Positions 24,001 through 25,644 of a DNA stretch of 25,644 nt are shown in pieces. The notes under the pieces are model-generated. The model did no database searches and was not told the DNA's origin. It saw only the letters and a list, made by a program, of their open reading frames with translations. This DNA is from Kiritimatiellia bacterium. Lineage in GTDB: Bacteria > Verrucomicrobiota > Kiritimatiellia > RFP12 > UBA1067. Position 1 is the first letter of the stretch. Every line of letters begins with the position of its first letter. Location: the NCBI GenBank assembly GCA_016303225.1, contig JAEDMC010000013.1, positions 1 through 25,644 of the forward strand, in the 5' to 3' direction. A program made the translations under genes and the position numbers.

Positions 24001-25591
24001 CCGCCTCGGACGCAAGCGGCATCGAATACGTGCGCGGCGGCAGACGGTTGTGGGAATTGACCGCGGGATTCTCCCAGTCCTCGTTCCCCTTCAGCATCCG
24101 CAGCAGGAACACCGGCGCCGAGCTCCAGGCGTGGCAGAGGCTGTTCGCAAACGGACGCTCGTAGAACTCCCAGTGCTGCCTGCCCCTGTAGGCGGGATTG
24201 TACCCTTCCCAGAACGTCGTCGCACCGAGGTCCAGCATGCCGCCCCAGATCTTCTCGACGAGCTTGCGCGCGTCCGCGCGGCGCCCGCACTTCAGGAGGG
24301 CCATCGCCTGATAGGCGTAGGCGTAGGGCGTACCGACGGCTGGCAGTTCGTCGGCGGCAAGCGCGCGGCCGATGGACTCGAGCTCCTCGCCCTCGGCGAC
24401 ACCAAAGTAGGCGGCGTAGACGTTCGGGTGACGCGTGAAGTGTCCGGCCTTCGGGTCGCGGACGTCAAAGCGGAAGAGTCCCCTCTGGGCATCCCACGCC
24501 TTCTCGTGCAGAGCCTTCTTCACCTGCTCGGCGCGCTTCTGCCAGCGGTCGGCGTCCTCCCACTGGCACTGGATGCCCGCGAGCTCAGCGCCGGCCTTCA
24601 GCGCACCGTAGTAGATGGCGTTCAATGCCGTCGTCGACTTGGCGTCCGGCGTCCAGTCAATGAAGAGCCAGACCTGAGAGCCCTCGGCCCCGTCGTCCGT
24701 CAGGAGGCCCTCGGCGTTCGCGCGCGCAGCAAACGACTCGAGGCGTCCGGCGATGCGCGGATAGTGCTTCGCCAGAAAGGCCCTGTCGCCGAAATGGCGT
24801 TGGAAGAGCTCCTGCGAGATGATCCACCAGAGCGAATAGTCGACGATGCCGTTGATGTCGCCCTGCTCCCAGCCGGCCGAATCCAGCACCTTCAGCGTGC
24901 GCTTGACGATCTCGGGATCGCGGAACGAATGCGCGTTCGCGAGGAGCGAAACGGAGAGGTCGCCCGCCCACGGCAGACGGTCGCGCTTGACGCCGTCCAG
25001 CAGGAACTCGCGCATGCAGAGACGAAGCGTGCGGAGCGCGGCGTCGTATATCGCCTGCTCGCGCGGCGTCTCGCCCGTGAAGCCGAGCTTGTCCGTGACG
25101 TCGGCGATCTCCTCGGTAAAGGTGATCTTCGTCGGCTCCTTGCCCGCAAAGCGGAAGTAGCGGAGCGCGAGAGGACGTTCGTTGCGCCAGACGCCCTTGC
25201 GGACTTCCTTCATCTCCGTCGACTGTTCGAAGTCCTCGACCTTGTCGTTCAGCGCCTCGGCGGCCGACTCGCCGACAAAGAGCTGCGGCATCACGACGCT
25301 TTCCGCCTCGATGTAGCCGACCGTCTCCTGCCCGAGGTCGTAGAGATCCTTGACGCGCACGAACGGCACCGTGCGCCGCACGTACTTCTGCATACGCTTC
25401 GCGACGACAGAGTCCGGCACCTCGAGGAACTTCCCCGGATACCCGACCTTCATCTTCAGCACCTTCACGTCGCGGCGCATGTCCCTCAGGACGGCCGCCT
25501 CGTTCTGCGCCTCCAAATCGACGCCCGTCGCACACACACACTCCAGGGCGACCAGTCCAGTCGCTGCCAACAACATGCTTTTACGCTTCAT
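21011..25591 (-). CDS. Giant fused glycosidase: GH78-type rhamnosidase plus GH2 beta-galactosidase
   Basis: A 1526-residue exported enzyme with an N-terminal signal region (MKRKSMLLAATGLVALECVC). Residues about 40-500 resemble GH78: a beta-domain with DLGQETVGYIEAE and FVGESAAEAL, an (alpha/alpha)6 barrel with KRDRLPWAGDLS, then TTFWEGYNPAYRG and FANSLCHAWSSAPVFLL. From about 540 there is a complete LacZ-like GH2 enzyme: SLNGTWKLSW, the jelly roll, GVNRHETNP, acid/base E937 (SLGNETGHG), nucleophile E1016 (CEYAHAMGN) and a C-terminal beta-domain (YYGRGPRENYVDR). The likely reaction is removal of rhamnose and beta-galactose from a plant- or exopolysaccharide-type glycan. In the GH78 motif the usual general-acid Glu (RER in characterised enzymes, from memory) is Asp here. 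Two repeat arrays are translated in frame in the GH2 half. The promoter appears leaderless. Confidence 0.92.
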   Translation of the reverse strand: MKRKSMLLAATGLVALECVCATGVDLEAQNEAAVLRDMRRDVKVLKMKVGYPGKFLEVPDSVVAKRMQKYVRRTVPFVRVKDLYDLGQETVGYIEAESVVMPQLFVGESAAEALNDKVEDFEQSTEMKEVRKGVWRNERPLALRYFRFAGKEPTKITFTEEIADVTDKLGFTGETPREQAIYDAALRTLRLCMREFLLDGVKRDRLPWAGDLSVSLLANAHSFRDPEIVKRTLKVLDSAGWEQGDINGIVDYSLWWIISQELFQRHFGDRAFLAKHYPRIAGRLESFAARANAEGLLTDDGAEGSQVWLFIDWTPDAKSTTALNAIYYGALKAGAELAGIQCQWEDADRWQKRAEQVKKALHEKAWDAQRGLFRFDVRDPKAGHFTRHPNVYAAYFGVAEGEELESIGRALAADELPAVGTPYAYAYQAMALLKCGRRADARKLVEKIWGGMLDLGATTFWEGYNPAYRGRQHWEFYERPFANSLCHAWSSAPVFLLRMLKGNEDWENPAVNSHNRLPPRTYSMPLASEADALTDALEPETPYKKSLNGTWKLSWAGNPDLRVRDFWKSDFDDSNWFDIEVPSCVEMHGFGSPGYTNVRYPFKLDWPKILDRQSGKADYNPVSSYRTTFTVPEAWKGRRVILRFDGVYSAYNVWVNGQKVGYAEDSKLPSEFDITSYLNTSNTSNLLCVEVFRWCDGSYLEDQDMTRFSGIFRDVTLWSMPKDGIWDFAVRTTPCGGYERWKVEVVGVEGASVFLYDAAKKKACVLDPTPHGYTSTLAARAWSAEDPYLYTLVVKKGDDIRMRRIGFKEQRIDGHTFLVNGQKIKFKGVNRHETNPSRGRSVTLNDMVSDITLMKQFNINTVRTSHYPDHHLWYDLCDRYGIYVVAEANVEGHEPAYGEKGLGRFKEWNDTIVERNERHVKFYRNHPSVTMWSLGNETGHGVCFSNAAAAVRAADPTRPVHWERGNDVADVDSCMYPKVEWLEARGASGDLPPEPGKGIDYWGTKMTQGKCFFLCEYAHAMGNAIGNFQEYWDVFYRHDSLCGGCIWDWVDQALWKDGKFLSYGGDFDEQPNDGPFNCNGVIDPERHVTAKLVEVGHVHRNLVVTKADATEGNGFATVFELWNRFSFTKADAFLGTWKLLENGRIVKNGAFEPPALAPLSRCRFTVPGLAEALAKTTQGAEILIDFEFVTREDCLWAKKGWSVARDQVRLAGTWWKCGNVGIWGCGSAEEGKCEKVKIEENEKGVQMVCRGTTAVFCKKTGTLCELKMSGRTILKGDEAGPRLTCARAFVDNDAWLRDNFYASGLTQLRHHARPLVVEGNKVKTVVEVTGSKSAGFTHEATWWLDGSDGSLCVSNAVTPHGSMPWSLPRLGLSLRLDGALDQVTYYGRGPRENYVDRLTGSFLGLYASSVKDLAEAYVRPQDNGYRCDVRWVRFADKDGRGVTCSASEPLFVQALKCDWEGLEFARHRNGQQRFRAPVPVEDETYLNLDVRQLGLGGASCGPNPMAKYVFPIEPTVWTLRLKPDDL
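21911..21950 (-). repeat. Octad array with G-quadruplex pattern inside the GH2 gene
   Basis: The + strand units are cccacatc, cccatatt, cccacatt, cccacatt and tccac in 8-nt register. On the coding strand four G-runs (3, 3, 4 and 3 G) are separated by loops of 5, 5 and 4 nt, which fits the canonical quadruplex rule. It is translated as KCGNVGIWGCGS, in a region that separates two GH2 beta-domains. A second low-complexity charged stretch (KCEKVKIEENEKG) follows. Confidence 0.88.
23246..23268. repeat. Perfect 10-bp inverted repeat inside the GH2 coding region
   Basis: CCACGCTCGC (23246-23255) and GCGAGCGTGG (23259-23268) are perfect reverse complements with a 3-nt loop GCC. They encode part of LAARAWSAEDP in the GH2 jelly-roll region. 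There is no T-run, so it does not look like a terminator. Immediately beside it are GAGGTGTAG direct repeats (to 23290), and a facing GGTGTAGAGG-like copy lies at 23346-23363. Confidence 0.7.
23535..23573 (-). repeat. 7-9 nt tandem array inside the GH2 gene (AGGTGTTTG)
   Basis: The + strand units are aggtttg, aggtgtttg, aggtgttg, aggtagg and aggtgatg. The array is translated as TSYLNTSNTSNLL, between the FDI strand and CVEVFRW of the GH2 sugar-binding domain. It is more degenerate in unit length than the other arrays. Confidence 0.78.
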
Positions 25592-25597
25592 GGGGGT

Positions 25598-25606
25598 ATT
25601 ATAGCA
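25598..25606 (-). promoter_or_regulatory. Leaderless-type promoter of the GH78-GH2 gene (TGCTATAAT)
   Basis: The extended -10 TGCTATAAT ends 6 nt before the ATG at 25591. The spacer is ACCCCC, so a start point 7 nt after the box is exactly the A of the ATG. No ribosome binding site or good -35 box is present. Confidence 0.78.
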
Positions 25607-25609
25607 AAA

Positions 25610-25644
25610 TCACTTCACAAGAAGAACCGTGCCGGGCTTGTCGG
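25610..25644 (-). CDS. Possible C-terminus of an upstream gene (partial)
   Basis: The minus strand at the right edge reads DKPGTVLLVK followed by TGA, a protein-like ending in one frame. A second frame also reaches a stop with a less protein-like sequence (PTSPARFFL). The stop lies just upstream of the GH78-GH2 promoter, which fits the tight gene spacing seen elsewhere. Too little sequence is present to assign a family. Confidence 0.35.
   Translation of the reverse strand, partial: DKPGTVLLVK

Overview
All recognisable genes in this window lie on the minus strand and are packed into transcription units with 1 to 14 nt overlaps. The sequence is G+C rich (about 60% by eye). It encodes large secreted carbohydrate-active chimeras, PEGA, FHA and TadC proteins, and lipopolysaccharide or glycolipid-type glycosyl-transfer genes. 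This mix suggests a Gram-negative (the window has a TolC-type outer-membrane factor) polysaccharide degrader. My best guess is the PVC group, for example a gut- or rumen-type Verrucomicrobiota/Kiritimatiellota. That placement is inference from gene content, not from a phylogenetic marker comparison.

Layout, read in the direction of transcription (high to low coordinates). (1) 25644-19507: the likely last codons of an upstream gene, then a giant GH78-GH2 fusion glycosidase, then a Tat-type calcineurin-like phosphoesterase. The last two each have a TGNTATAAT extended -10 box only 6-7 nt before the ATG, so they are probably leaderless. (2) 19504-12320: a promoter, an orphan TolC/OprM-type lipoprotein, a GtrA-like flippase candidate, a UGM-like FAD enzyme, an ArnT/PMT-like GT-C membrane transferase and a YfhO/GT-C-like membrane protein, all overlapping or nearly so. 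(3) 12340-11316: a consensus promoter, rpsL, rpsG and a strong intrinsic terminator. fusA does not follow. (4) 11241-1: a near-leaderless promoter, metG, then tadC, an FHA protein, a PEGA protein, tlyA, a GH35-SGNH fusion, a five-codon minicistron, and uvrB, which runs off the left edge.

The most unusual feature is a population of short tandem arrays with 7- or 8-nt units. There are at least eleven in 25 kb. Each array has its own unit sequence. Some are inserted in frame in conserved housekeeping proteins (UvrB three times, MetG, TlyA, the membrane protein, the GH2 enzyme twice). Others make up the whole junction between successive genes (metG|tadC, tadC|FHA, FHA|PEGA), starting exactly at the stop codon of the upstream gene. 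One array encodes much of the PEGA protein's signal peptide. In tlyA two arrays face each other as a 33-nt inverted repeat, and one array in the GH2 enzyme has a canonical G-quadruplex pattern on the coding strand. I know of no named element family that fits; the nearest idea I know is the heptameric short tandem repeats of filamentous cyanobacteria.

The second system-level signal is a shared TGATATAAT promoter core, used both for leadered genes (rpsL, the outer-membrane factor) and for leaderless or near-leaderless genes. The third is that both saccharidases are chimeras that pair a beta-galactosidase with a second activity (rhamnosidase-type or SGNH esterase-type). This would suit pectin- or rhamnogalacturonan-like substrates. 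No tRNA, rRNA, insertion sequence, prophage or CRISPR array was seen, and no gene-free stretch exceeds about 150 nt.
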